A stretch of 64,000 nt of DNA from Rouxiella aceris. GTDB lineage: Bacteria > Pseudomonadota > Gammaproteobacteria > Enterobacterales > Enterobacteriaceae. Below the pieces are notes generated by a model, which saw only the letters and a program-made list of their open reading frames with translations, searched no databases and was not told the origin of the DNA. Below are positions 6,840 through 15,785 of the stretch, one piece after another. Made by a program: the position numbers and the translations under genes. The first letter of the stretch is position 1. The number at the start of each line of letters is the position of its first letter. The stretch lies in contig NZ_JAADJU010000012.1 of assembly GCF_012933545.1 (NCBI RefSeq), positions 62,001-126,000 of the forward strand. The letters are read 5' to 3'.

Positions 6840-9800
6840 TTAGTGGCAAATTTTACCTTTTTGCCACTTATCTTCCCACTGCATCACCACACTCAGTGAC
6901 GCCGGCAGGACGGTCAGCGTAATCAGGGTAGCGATAATCAATCCACCGATAATGGCAAAAGCCATGGGTCCCCAGAACACCTGCTCGGCAATGGGGATCA
7001 TACCGAGAATGGCGGCACAGGCGGTCAACAGGATCGGCCTTGAACGGTGTCTGGCCGCGGCAATGATTGCCGCTTCTCGGTCCATACCCGCCACAGTATT
7101 GTTATCCACTTCGCTGATAAGGATCACCGCGTTGCGAATAATCATCCCCGATAAGGCAATCACCCCGAGCAGCGCGACAAAGCCCATTGGCGTACCGGTA
7201 GGCAGCATGGCCAGCACAATACCAATCAACCCAAAAGGTGCCATCAGCAACGCCAATAACATGCGTGAGATACGCTTTAGCTGAACCATTAACAGGATCA
7301 ACATCACAAACAGGGTGACCGGCAACACGGAATAGACAGAGCTATTGCCTTTATCCGACTCCGCTACCGCGCCCCCCTCCTCGATGCTGTAGCCCGGCGG
7401 CAGAGAAGCACTGAGATGTGAGAGTAACGGCGAAAGTTGTTGCGATACCGCCTCGGCCCCCAATCCTGGAGCCAAATCCAGCTGTACGGTAATAAAAGGC
7501 AGCCGCTGGCGGCGCCAGACAATGGGATCGTCAATGCCCCATACCGGCGTGGCAACCTGGCTCAGCGGGATCTTGTCACCGTTGGCAGTAGTGACGCGCA
7601 GACTCGACAGCGTCGCCATATCCAGTCGCTCCCGGTCATTTGCCCGCAGCACCACGTCAATCAATCGGTTACGATCTCTCAGCGTAGTGATGGTTCGTCC
7701 CGACCAGACCGCATTAAGCAGATCCGCCAGCGTTTCGGAAGAGACGCCTACCGCCCGCGCGGCGGTCTGATTGACAGCCAGAGTGATGCTTCGCTCGGGT
7801 TCACCGGCGGTCAGGTTAACCTCACGACTTAGCGGATTGTTGCCAATTTCCGCGGCAAGCTGTCGGGCTATCGCCTGTACCTTACTGTAATCAGGGCCGC
7901 TGACACGATATTTGATCGGCCAGCCCACCGGCGGCCCCAGTTCCAAAGGCGAGACCCGGGTCGTGATATCGTTAAAATCACGGGCCAGCAGAGTTAAAAG
8001 TTGACCGCGCAGCTGGTCTCGAGCCTGGAGATCCTTGGCTACCACCACCAGTTGCGCGGTATTCTCATTAGCCAGCAACACATCCATCGGTAAATAAAAA
8101 CGAACTGCGCCGGAGCCGACATAGCTGGAGAAATGCGCGACATTAGGGTTGGCTTTTAGCACCTCTTCCAGCCGCTCGGTTTGCCTTTCGGTTTCGCTCT
8201 GCGAGGCATTGGCCGGTAACGTCAGGCTGACCAACAGCTCCGGGCGATCAGAGGCCGGGAAGAATCCCCCCTGCATAAAAGTGGTGGCATAGGCGGCCAG
8301 GGCCAATAACCCCAGCGCACAGCTCAGGGTCAAGGCTCTGTGGCTCAGTACCGCGTTGAGCAGATAGAGATAGGCCGACATCATCTTCGCGGGCTTATCC
8401 TTGTGGATTTTTACTCGATCCGGCAGCAGCCAGGTCCCGATTAGCGGAGAGAACAGAATGGCCACCAGCCAGGAACATAACAGTGAAATAAGCACCACCG
8501 CAAAAAGGGAGAAACAATATTCCCCGGCGCTGGAAGCAGCAAAGCCGACCGGAATAAAGCCGGCAATCATCACCAGCGTGCCGGTAAGCATTGGAAAGGC
8601 AGTGGTTTCAAAGGCATAACTGGCCGCCCGCCAGCGTGAGTCTCCCGCTTCCAGGCGGGAAACCATCGCCTCGACGGTGATCATCGCATCATCTACCAGC
8701 AAGCCAAGAGCAATAATCAACGCGCCCAGTGAAATACGCTGCAGACCAATACCGGCAAACATCATGCCTATAAAGGTCATGGCCAACACCAATGGAATCG
8801 CGGCAGCAACCACCAGCCCCGCGCGCATTCCCAGCGACACAAAAGAAACCGCCAATACAATGACAATCGCTTCAATTAATACCCTGACAAAACCGCTGAC
8901 CGCTTGCGAAACCACCGCCGACTGGTCCGCCACTTTTACCAGTTCTATTCCCTGGGGAAGTCGACTGCGGATGTCATCCATGCGCCCATTCAGCGCCTGG
9001 CCAAAAGTCAGCATATTGCCGGTGGCCGCCATAGAAACGGCAAGCCCGATGGCGGGTTGTCCGTTAACGCGAAAGGCAGGAGCCGGTGGTTGTGCGTTTT
9101 GGCGGCTGATGGTCGCAATATCGGTCAAAGGAATATAGCGGTTGGCAATATGTAAGGTGATCGCCCGCAGACTTTGTTCCGACGCCAGAGCGCCGCTAAC
9201 GCGTAACGAGATATTTTCGCGGTCGCTGCGTAATACGCCTGCCGGTACCACGACATTCTGCGATTTTATCGCGTCGCCCACCTGCTGCAAATCAAGGCCC
9301 ATCACCGCCAACTGACGCGGAGAAAAACTGATCACCATCTGCTGTTCCTGCACGCCCAGCACATTGATTTTGCCAATATCTGGCAGCGATATCAGGCTGC
9401 GGCTTATCTCATCAACCCGATCGCGTAATTCACGGGGAGTAAAGCCTTCGGCGGTAAAACCATAAATCGTGCCGAAGGTATCATCAAATTCATCATTGAC
9501 TGATGGCCCCTGAACCCCCTCAGGCAGCGAGGCGGTAATATCCTGCATTTTTTTACGTACCTGGTACCAGATATTGGCCACGGCTGCCGGTGGGGTACTA
9601 TCGCGCAAATTGACGAAAATGACTGTCTGACCGGCGCGGGTATTGCTCTCGACAAAGTCCAGGTACGGCGTCTCTTGCAGTTTTTTCTCGACAACGTCAG
9701 TAACCAGGTTGAGGGTATCCTGGACATTGGCACCCGGCCATTGCGCAGAAACCACCGCGGTCTTAATGGTAAAGGCGGGATCTTCATTACGCGGCAGGCT

Positions 9801-9917
9801 TTGATAGCTGACCACACCCGCCGCCATCAACAGCAGCATAAAAAAAGCGATCAGTTGTTGGTTTTTTAGTGCCCAGGCTGACAGGTTAAAGGCGGAAGAA
9901 GTCGGTTGCGGATTCAT
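6840..9917 (-). CDS. RND-family efflux permease
   Basis: 1025-residue inner-membrane proton-driven pump subunit of the AcrB type, full length. The paired aspartates of TM4 are present (LGLLVDDAMITVEAM). In TM10 the position that is lysine in AcrB is arginine (GMIIRNAVILI), as in some AcrB relatives outside the classical multidrug subgroup. It overlaps the adaptor gene by 4 bases (ATGA) and is the last gene of a unit that also holds a two-component system. No outer-membrane channel gene is adjacent, so it likely uses TolC. Substrates cannot be read from the sequence. Confidence 0.92.
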   Translation of the reverse strand: MNPQPTSSAFNLSAWALKNQQLIAFFMLLLMAAGVVSYQSLPRNEDPAFTIKTAVVSAQWPGANVQDTLNLVTDVVEKKLQETPYLDFVESNTRAGQTVIFVNLRDSTPPAAVANIWYQVRKKMQDITASLPEGVQGPSVNDEFDDTFGTIYGFTAEGFTPRELRDRVDEISRSLISLPDIGKINVLGVQEQQMVISFSPRQLAVMGLDLQQVGDAIKSQNVVVPAGVLRSDRENISLRVSGALASEQSLRAITLHIANRYIPLTDIATISRQNAQPPAPAFRVNGQPAIGLAVSMAATGNMLTFGQALNGRMDDIRSRLPQGIELVKVADQSAVVSQAVSGFVRVLIEAIVIVLAVSFVSLGMRAGLVVAAAIPLVLAMTFIGMMFAGIGLQRISLGALIIALGLLVDDAMITVEAMVSRLEAGDSRWRAASYAFETTAFPMLTGTLVMIAGFIPVGFAASSAGEYCFSLFAVVLISLLCSWLVAILFSPLIGTWLLPDRVKIHKDKPAKMMSAYLYLLNAVLSHRALTLSCALGLLALAAYATTFMQGGFFPASDRPELLVSLTLPANASQSETERQTERLEEVLKANPNVAHFSSYVGSGAVRFYLPMDVLLANENTAQLVVVAKDLQARDQLRGQLLTLLARDFNDITTRVSPLELGPPVGWPIKYRVSGPDYSKVQAIARQLAAEIGNNPLSREVNLTAGEPERSITLAVNQTAARAVGVSSETLADLLNAVWSGRTITTLRDRNRLIDVVLRANDRERLDMATLSSLRVTTANGDKIPLSQVATPVWGIDDPIVWRRQRLPFITVQLDLAPGLGAEAVSQQLSPLLSHLSASLPPGYSIEEGGAVAESDKGNSSVYSVLPVTLFVMLILLMVQLKRISRMLLALLMAPFGLIGIVLAMLPTGTPMGFVALLGVIALSGMIIRNAVILISEVDNNTVAGMDREAAIIAAARHRSRPILLTACAAILGMIPIAEQVFWGPMAFAIIGGLIIATLITLTVLPASLSVVMQWEDKWQKGKICH

Positions 9918-11059
9918 TCGCTGGCCTCGCCAAGCGTGACGCGCTCGCCCTGTCGCAGTTTACTTACCCCGGCAACCACTACGGTTTCCCCGGGTTGCAG
10001 GCCGGAGGTAATAAAAATTTCCTCGGTGCTATAACGGCCAAGGGAAACAGGGCGCAGATAGAGTTGCAGACTTTTTCTGTTAACGATAAAAATGGCCGGA
10101 TTACCGCCCGCGCTGGTCAGGGCAGCGGCAGGCAGCGCGATCATACTTTGCCCTGTTTGCTGCCATGCCACCTGCACACTGGCACCCAGCGCCAGGGCGG
10201 CAAGCGGTTTATCGAGGGTAACGCGAACGCGCCAGGTCCGCGTCTGCGCATCGGCCTGGGGGCTGATATCACGCAGATGTCCCGAGGTGCTGACAGTGGG
10301 ATCGGCGAGCAGGGAAACAACAAAAGAGAGATTGGCTGCCTGCGCAAGTAGTTGCGGATCGGCGACGTCAAATACGGCATCTCGCCCGTCCCCCGCAGCC
10401 AGCGTAACGATGGACTGACCGGCACTGACCACCTGCCCCGCCGAGGCCGATACCTGGGTCACCACGCCGGAAGCAGGAGCAAGCAGACGCGACCAACCCA
10501 GCGTCTCGCGGGCGTTTTTCAGCGCATCCTCACTGCTTTGTCGCCGTGATAATGCCGCCTGCCAGTCATATTGCGCCGTATCAAGCTGGGAGCGGGCAAT
10601 CGCCCCATGCGGCATAAGCAGCTTCATGCGCTTGAGGTTAAGGGAAGCTACTTGCTCGGCGGCGCGAGCACTACTCAGGTCAGCTTGCGCACTGTCAAGC
10701 TGGTTGCGGCTGGTGCTATTTTCTTGCGTGGCGAGGATTTGTCCTGTCACAACCTGGCTTCCGACATCAACTGAGCGATTCAGCAGATGCCCCTCCTGGC
10801 GAAACCCCAGCGTTACCTCATCGGCGGCACGAATTTCTCCGCTGTCGACATACTGGCGAGCGGCGGCAGGCTCAGGTGCAATCACCACGCGAACCTGGCG
10901 AGGGGGCACCAGCGGCTTGCTTTCCTTGTCACCGCAGCCGCTCAGCCCGACCGCCAGTAACATCAGCGCAATAAACCACGGCAGCAGATGTACTATTCTG
11001 CCTGGCAGGGCCAAATGTCTTACCGCGTGACGGGCATAATCAGTAAAAGTAATGGTCAT
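9914..11059 (-). CDS. RND efflux periplasmic adaptor (membrane fusion protein), lipoprotein
   Basis: 381 residues. The N-terminus has a hydrophobic segment ending in the lipobox LSGC (Cys about residue 42), so it should be anchored to the inner membrane by lipid. The body shows the adaptor layout: lipoyl half-motif, alpha-helical hairpin rich in Gln, Ala and Leu (about 120-190), second half-motif GVVTQVSASAGQVV, and beta-barrel. It is co-transcribed with the pump gene by a 4-base overlap and lies 95 bases after the sensor kinase gene. Confidence 0.92.
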   Translation of the reverse strand: MTITFTDYARHAVRHLALPGRIVHLLPWFIALMLLAVGLSGCGDKESKPLVPPRQVRVVIAPEPAAARQYVDSGEIRAADEVTLGFRQEGHLLNRSVDVGSQVVTGQILATQENSTSRNQLDSAQADLSSARAAEQVASLNLKRMKLLMPHGAIARSQLDTAQYDWQAALSRRQSSEDALKNARETLGWSRLLAPASGVVTQVSASAGQVVSAGQSIVTLAAGDGRDAVFDVADPQLLAQAANLSFVVSLLADPTVSTSGHLRDISPQADAQTRTWRVRVTLDKPLAALALGASVQVAWQQTGQSMIALPAAALTSAGGNPAIFIVNRKSLQLYLRPVSLGRYSTEEIFITSGLQPGETVVVAGVSKLRQGERVTLGEASE

Positions 11060-11154
11060 GGCTCTCTTCCTGAATTGATATGACGCTATTCAATCCAGAA
11101 ACTGTCCAGATCCTGATGATATTTCATCAAGAAACCATCAAGGTTGAAAATTTT

Positions 11155-12339
11155 TTACTGTGTCGCCGGTGGCATCTCCGGTAAGCGTACGCTGATCACC
11201 AAACCACCGTTTTCTGCCAGTGAGGCGCTGACGTTCCCGCCATGGGCTTCACAAATCGCCCGAGCGATAGAAAGGCCCAATCCACTGCCGCCGGAATGGC
11301 GCGCACGGGAGGATTCTGCCCGCGTAAAACGATCAAACATCAGCGGCAGAAAATCAGCATCGACTCCAGGCCCGCAATCACGAAAGGTAATTTCATAACC
11401 GCTGACCAGTCGCTGTAATCTGATATCCAGATTTTTGCCTATGGCGGCATAGCGCAACGCATTGTCCATCAAGATGCCAAATACCTGCCCCAGCCGAAAG
11501 GGATCGCCGAGATAGCTGCCAGTGCCTTCGGCGGTAATGGAGAGGGTCATGCCTGCTGCCGTTGCCTGCGGTTTTAGCCACGCCACCCGCTCGCGCAGCA
11601 ATTCAACCAGATCCAGTTGGCTTTTACTGAGATTAAGCTGACCGGCATCGGCCAGGGAAAGCAGATGCAGTTCGTCAATCAGACGATTAAGGTGCAGAAG
11701 TTGCTTCATTACCATGGCCAACTGTTTTGGCTCAGGCTGGAATACGCCATCCAGCATGCCCTGTAACCGCCCCACCGCGGCGGTCAGTGGCGATCGTAAC
11801 TCATGCGCCATCGCCACATGCGAGGCCCGCAGCTCTCGCTCGTAGCCTGCGAGTTGCTGCATCATGATATTAAAATCTTCGGTGAACTGGATAAGTTCTG
11901 CCGGGGCGTTTTTAACCGGCTCAACGCGAGTGCGAAAATCCCCTTTTGACACCGCACCGGCAGCGTCGGCAAGACGGCTAAACTGCGCCGACAGCGGGCG
12001 GGCGGCTTTTAATCCCAGCAGCACAATAAAAGGGATCATCACCACCACCAGAATGCCGACCATGATCCAGTCGGCAGAAGCAATGGAGGGATCGGAATAA
12101 CGCGCGCCCCAGCCTTCATCAACAATCTGATGAAAGCGCACGAGATTGAGTTCCGGGTTGCCGTGCAAGCGTAAAAACTCCTGGCGGATACTGAGCGGCA
12201 TATGATGCAGAACCCAAAGGTTTTCAATGGCAAAGCGTAACCACATGCACAGCGCGATCACCACCACGGTGCCAATAGCCAGCGCCAGAATACGCACACA
12301 AATCCAGCGCCAGAGAGACTGATAATGTAAGCGACTCAT
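11155..12339 (-). CDS. Sensor histidine kinase, AdeS/BaeS-like
   Basis: 394 residues: TM1 (about 16-35), a short periplasmic loop, TM2 (about 92-110), HAMP, a dimerisation domain with phospho-acceptor His179 in MAHELRSPLT, and an ATPase domain with DNALRYA (N box), DCGPGV (G1) and GGSGLGLSIA (G2). It overlaps the response regulator by 4 bases. Placement directly upstream of the RND adaptor and pump suggests that it senses envelope stress or a pump substrate and controls the pump, as AdeRS does for AdeABC. Confidence 0.9.
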   Translation of the reverse strand: MSRLHYQSLWRWICVRILALAIGTVVVIALCMWLRFAIENLWVLHHMPLSIRQEFLRLHGNPELNLVRFHQIVDEGWGARYSDPSIASADWIMVGILVVVMIPFIVLLGLKAARPLSAQFSRLADAAGAVSKGDFRTRVEPVKNAPAELIQFTEDFNIMMQQLAGYERELRASHVAMAHELRSPLTAAVGRLQGMLDGVFQPEPKQLAMVMKQLLHLNRLIDELHLLSLADAGQLNLSKSQLDLVELLRERVAWLKPQATAAGMTLSITAEGTGSYLGDPFRLGQVFGILMDNALRYAAIGKNLDIRLQRLVSGYEITFRDCGPGVDADFLPLMFDRFTRAESSRARHSGGSGLGLSIARAICEAHGGNVSASLAENGGLVISVRLPEMPPATQ

Positions 12340-13031
12340 GGCTGTCTAAACCTGTATCCCACACCGCGCACGTTAACTAACACGTTGGTGATCCCCGCCG
12401 ATTCGAGTTTTTTGCGTAAATTATAAACATGGGTATCCACCACCCTTTCCAGCGCTTCACTCTCCGGCAGGCAGCGTTCCAGTAGGGACTGACGAGAGAA
12501 GGGACGCGTCGGCGCGCTCATCAGTGTGGTCAGCACCGTAAATTCGGTTGGGGTTAACTCAAGATAGCGTTGTTCACCTTCCGCATCGGTAATAGCGGCG
12601 GTCATGGCTTCGGCATCTACGTCAAGATTCTGCCAGCGCAGGCTCGAGGTCTGCTTCTCTGACGATGTAACTCGTCGTAACACCGCCTGCACCCGTGCGA
12701 CAACTTCACCGGGGTTATAGGGTTTGACCACATAGTCATCGGCACCATAACGCAGGGCGGCAATTTTATCGGGCATATCGGTCATTGCCGTAACCATAAT
12801 CACCGGTGTCATGCTTTTACGCCGCACGGCAGCCAGCACCTCAGTGCCGCTCATTGTCGGCAGCATCACATCCAGCAAGATCAGGTCGGGTTTCCAGCTT
12901 TGCGCCATTTCCAGCCCGGACAAGCCATCACCGGTGACAAGTACTTCAAAATTTTCACGTTTTAAATAGGCATCGAGGACGTCAGCTGCATCAGCATCGT
13001 CTTCAATAATCAGGATCCGTTTGGTTCGCAT
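12336..13031 (-). CDS. OmpR-family response regulator, AdeR/BaeR-like
   Basis: 231 residues from ATG 13031 (MRTKRILIIEDD); an upstream in-frame extension to 13220 is possible but adds sequence not seen in the family. Receiver domain with Asp54 (LILLDVMLP) and Lys103 (VVKPY), then a winged helix ending RGVGYRF. It is the first gene of the regulator-kinase-adaptor-pump unit. The divergent mipA-like gene begins 127 bases away, so a shared control region may exist. Confidence 0.9.
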   Translation of the reverse strand: MRTKRILIIEDDADAADVLDAYLKRENFEVLVTGDGLSGLEMAQSWKPDLILLDVMLPTMSGTEVLAAVRRKSMTPVIMVTAMTDMPDKIAALRYGADDYVVKPYNPGEVVARVQAVLRRVTSSEKQTSSLRWQNLDVDAEAMTAAITDAEGEQRYLELTPTEFTVLTTLMSAPTRPFSRQSLLERCLPESEALERVVDTHVYNLRKKLESAGITNVLVNVRGVGYRFRQP

Positions 13032-13158
13032 AGTGGTTGCCTTGATGGTTTCTTCATAAATCCCCGACAGTTTATTGACACTGCCTCTGCATACTCGGGT
13101 TTCAGATACGGCCGCAATCCGCATCAAGGCGCTAAACGTTGGGTCCAGAGGAGTAACA

Positions 13159-13947
13159 ATGATAACCAGAAATTTTGTCTTGCACATTACCTGTTTTGTA
13201 CTAATTAGCTCAACTTGCAATGCCTTTGCCGATGATGCTCCGGCAGCGGAGGATAATGTCTCCGTCGGCCTGGCCGCGCAAAGCGCACCGCGCTATAGCG
13301 GTGCTGATCAGCACCATTGGCAAGTTGTGCCGGTTGTGCAGGCACGCAAGGGGGCTTTTTTCTTTGATTCGCTAAAAGGGCTGGGTTATGACCTGCAAAG
13401 CCAAAGCGGGTTCTATCTGGAACATACGCTGGGTTATAGCCTGGGGCGAGCGGATCGTAATTCAAACTGGCGGGACGGCGCAGACAAACTGCAAGGTATG
13501 GGCAATATTGCAGCCACAGTAAACACCGCGCTGGCGGTTGGCTGGACTCCGACGTCCTGGCTGGCTATCGAGGGCAAGGCCACTCTGCCCCTGAGTGACG
13601 GCCAGGGCGGACACTACCAAACCTCGGTGACCTTGATCCCGGTACAAAATGCAACGGATACCCTGGCATTCCAGTCTGCCGCACTCTTCGGCGATCGCCG
13701 CTATATGAATACCTTCTACGGGGTCAGCAACCGGCAAAGTGAACGTAGCGGCTATACGGCCTACCAGGCAGCCGGGGGATTCTATGGCGTAGACAATACG
13801 CTGACCTGGAGTCATCAGTTGACAAAACATTGGTCAGGCGCGCTTACTGCCGACTATATCTGGCTCGGCGATCATGCTGCTGACAGCCCTATCGTCTTTC
13901 GACGCAGCGGCGCTTCAGCCAGTGTGGCGCTACTTTATACTTTCTGA
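13159..13947 (+). CDS. MipA/OmpV-family outer-membrane protein
   Basis: 262 residues from ATG 13159, which has AGAGGAG just upstream. A signal peptide of about 25 residues ends near CNAFA. The rest alternates aromatic and polar residues as in a beta-barrel and ends in LLYTF with the terminal Phe typical of outer-membrane proteins. MipA was described as a murein-hydrolase scaffold and OmpV relatives as porin-like. It is divergent from the AdeRS-like regulator, and such genes often respond to the neighbouring sensor system (inference). Confidence 0.85.
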   Translation: MITRNFVLHITCFVLISSTCNAFADDAPAAEDNVSVGLAAQSAPRYSGADQHHWQVVPVVQARKGAFFFDSLKGLGYDLQSQSGFYLEHTLGYSLGRADRNSNWRDGADKLQGMGNIAATVNTALAVGWTPTSWLAIEGKATLPLSDGQGGHYQTSVTLIPVQNATDTLAFQSAALFGDRRYMNTFYGVSNRQSERSGYTAYQAAGGFYGVDNTLTWSHQLTKHWSGALTADYIWLGDHAADSPIVFRRSGASASVALLYTF

Positions 13948-14286
13948 ACCTGGAAAAAGGTATGCGTAAACACGGAAGGTGATCTACTGCTGATTACTGC
14001 CCAGGTAATCTACTCCCTAAATAAACAGTGAATTAGCTGACAATCGTCAAACAGCCGCCATACCCCTCTCTGTTGCCATCCTATCTGCCGGATATCACTC
14101 TTGCTCACTAATCCACCAGTAGATTTTTTTTCAGGTCTTTGGCTTGTTTTTGTTTACTAAACTAATGGTTAAGCAGATAATTGTTCGCCTCTTCATGTAG
14201 CAATGAACTGTGTGGCCTCGACGCTGTTCTGCAGCCCGAGGCCTTCTCAATTCTGCCTTGCCATCTCCTGCGCTTTGCCGCACCCG
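13948..14286. other. Intergenic region between convergent genes, one hairpin
   Basis: It holds a hairpin, GGCCTCG (14214-14220) with CGAGGCC (14237-14243), downstream of the LspA gene and without a T-run. No coding sequence is supported. Confidence 0.5.
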
Positions 14287-14787
14287 TTATCCCAAAACAC
14301 TACGCGATTTACCCTTAAACCCCACCAAGAACAGCATCACTGCGCCAGCCATAATCGCGATATCGGCCACATTAAACACGCCGGTATGCCAACTGCCGAG
14401 GCTAAAATTAAGAAAGTCGACCACATAGCCGCCATAAATAATGCGATCGAGCAGGTTACTGAGGCCGCCAGAAAACACCATCGACAACGCGATTATCGTG
14501 CCAGTATCCGCGCGTTTGTTAAGTGCGGTGTAGATCACCAGGCCCAATAAAAAAATACCAACGCCGATCAACAACAGCGTATGACGCAGCGCGCTAGGCA
14601 AAGCTTCGCCCAGACTTAAAAAGGCACCGTCGTTATGAGTTAGCACCAGTTTAAGGCTGCCGCCAAAGTATTCGCGCACAACATCCATCGATAACGTTGC
14701 CTTGGCGATCGCCTTGCTGAGCTGATCAATTAATACAGATACCGCAAATACGGCGAACATCAGACTCAGTCGTTTACGTAAATTCAT
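14287..14787 (-). CDS. lspA: Lipoprotein signal peptidase (LspA family)
   Basis: 166 residues from ATG 14787, the normal LspA length; an in-frame start at 14850 would add an atypical extension. Four membrane segments. The family motifs DQLSK, SNLLDRI and FNVADI are present, with the two catalytic aspartates in the last two. It cleaves signal peptides of lipid-modified prolipoproteins. It is not in the usual ribF-ileS-lspA-fkpB context, so it may be a second copy; the rest of the genome is needed to tell. It stands alone between convergent mipA and cytochrome b561. Confidence 0.85.
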   Translation of the reverse strand: MNLRKRLSLMFAVFAVSVLIDQLSKAIAKATLSMDVVREYFGGSLKLVLTHNDGAFLSLGEALPSALRHTLLLIGVGIFLLGLVIYTALNKRADTGTIIALSMVFSGGLSNLLDRIIYGGYVVDFLNFSLGSWHTGVFNVADIAIMAGAVMLFLVGFKGKSRSVLG

Positions 14788-14947
14788 GAATTCCGGCCAG
14801 ATAACAAAGAAATAAAGTTGCAGCAGTATAGCCAGCACCTTCGCTTGCATCCAGACAACTTATTCTCTGGCAATGGCCGGTAACAAATATCGAAGCTGGC
14901 TGACAAAACCCCGGGGTTGCTGACAATTCGCCGTCGCCGCCGCCGTT

Positions 14948-15472
14948 TTATTTCCCTGGCATCATGCGCTTAAGGGTATCGTCTTTGACAATATAGTGAT
15001 GAAACAGTGCCGCCAGCGCATGCAGGGCGATCACATAGTAGCCCACGGATGCCAGCAGCTCATGAGTGTTTTTTATCCAGGAACGGGTCGCAGGGTCGGG
15101 GGTGACAAACTGCGGCACCTGCCAGCCAAGGAACACCAGGCTGCGACCGCCGTATTCCAGGGCTAGCACGCCTAAAATCGGCAAGGCCAGAAACAACAGA
15201 TAGAGACACCAGTGCATCAGGGTTGCCAATAGCGCTTGCCATTGCGGGATAGCCGGGGTGATGGGTGGAGAGAGATAGCGATGGCGCAGTCCGATACGGA
15301 TAAATACCAGCACCCAGACGGCAATGCCAAAGTTATAGTGCAACAGGCGTACCCAGGGCCTTTGATCTTCAGGAAAGTAGCCGCGTGTCAACATGGCGGC
15401 ATAGGTAAGAACAATCAGTAATAGTGTCAGCCAGTGCAGGCTGATTTGCAGCAAAGAATAACGGTTTTTCAT
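14948..15472 (-). CDS. cybB: Cytochrome b561 (CybB family)
   Basis: 174 residues from ATG 15472 (MKNRYSLLQISLHW), preceded by GAGGGA; E. coli CybB has 176. Four membrane helices with haem-ligand histidines in SLHW, LLHYNFG, HELLA and ALFHHYI. It is an inner-membrane di-haem protein that oxidises quinol and, in E. coli, can reduce superoxide. The upstream region carries the second 131-bp element. Confidence 0.87.
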   Translation of the reverse strand: MKNRYSLLQISLHWLTLLLIVLTYAAMLTRGYFPEDQRPWVRLLHYNFGIAVWVLVFIRIGLRHRYLSPPITPAIPQWQALLATLMHWCLYLLFLALPILGVLALEYGGRSLVFLGWQVPQFVTPDPATRSWIKNTHELLASVGYYVIALHALAALFHHYIVKDDTLKRMMPGK

Positions 15473-15583
15473 CAAATTTCCCTCAACTCCCAACGAGTTA
15501 CTGTCGTGGTTATCAACAGAATGTCAGCATAGCGCTAAATTGCGATATATTTATGGAAAACACGCTTTTACAGATATAAAAAA

Positions 15584-15602
15584 ACCGGACATTAAGTCCG
15601 GT
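15584..15602 (-). terminator. alaC terminator hairpin, copy with the T-run
   Basis: ACCGGACATTAAGTCCGGT forms a 7-bp stem with a 5-base loop. On the minus strand it is followed by TTTTTTTAT, a classic rho-independent terminator for alaC. It is exactly duplicated at 15734-15752. Confidence 0.8.
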
Positions 15603-15733
15603 CAGACTGCTGACAAAGTCCGTTATTAGGGAGAGTGCACCGTTGGGGTCGTAGCGGGCTTGCCCGCCGGAGCGCCCCTAGGTGTGCTATGCCCGGGTAT
15701 CTCGATCATCAAGACGACTTTGTCATCAAACTC
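15603..15733 (-). mobile_element. 131-bp terminator-associated element, copy 2 (inverted)
   Basis: Reverse complement of the elements at 2113-2243 and 46127-46257, with a few substitutions. It separates two identical 19-base terminator hairpins downstream of alaC. Confidence 0.82.
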
Positions 15734-15752
15734 ACCGGACATTAAGTCCGGT
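15734..15752 (-). terminator. alaC terminator hairpin, duplicated copy
   Basis: Same 19 bases as 15584-15602, but on the minus strand the element start follows in place of the T-run. It is the target duplication on the alaC side. Confidence 0.7.
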
Positions 15753-15785
15753 TGATTTGCTGGCATATAGCAGTCTGTTGGCTTA

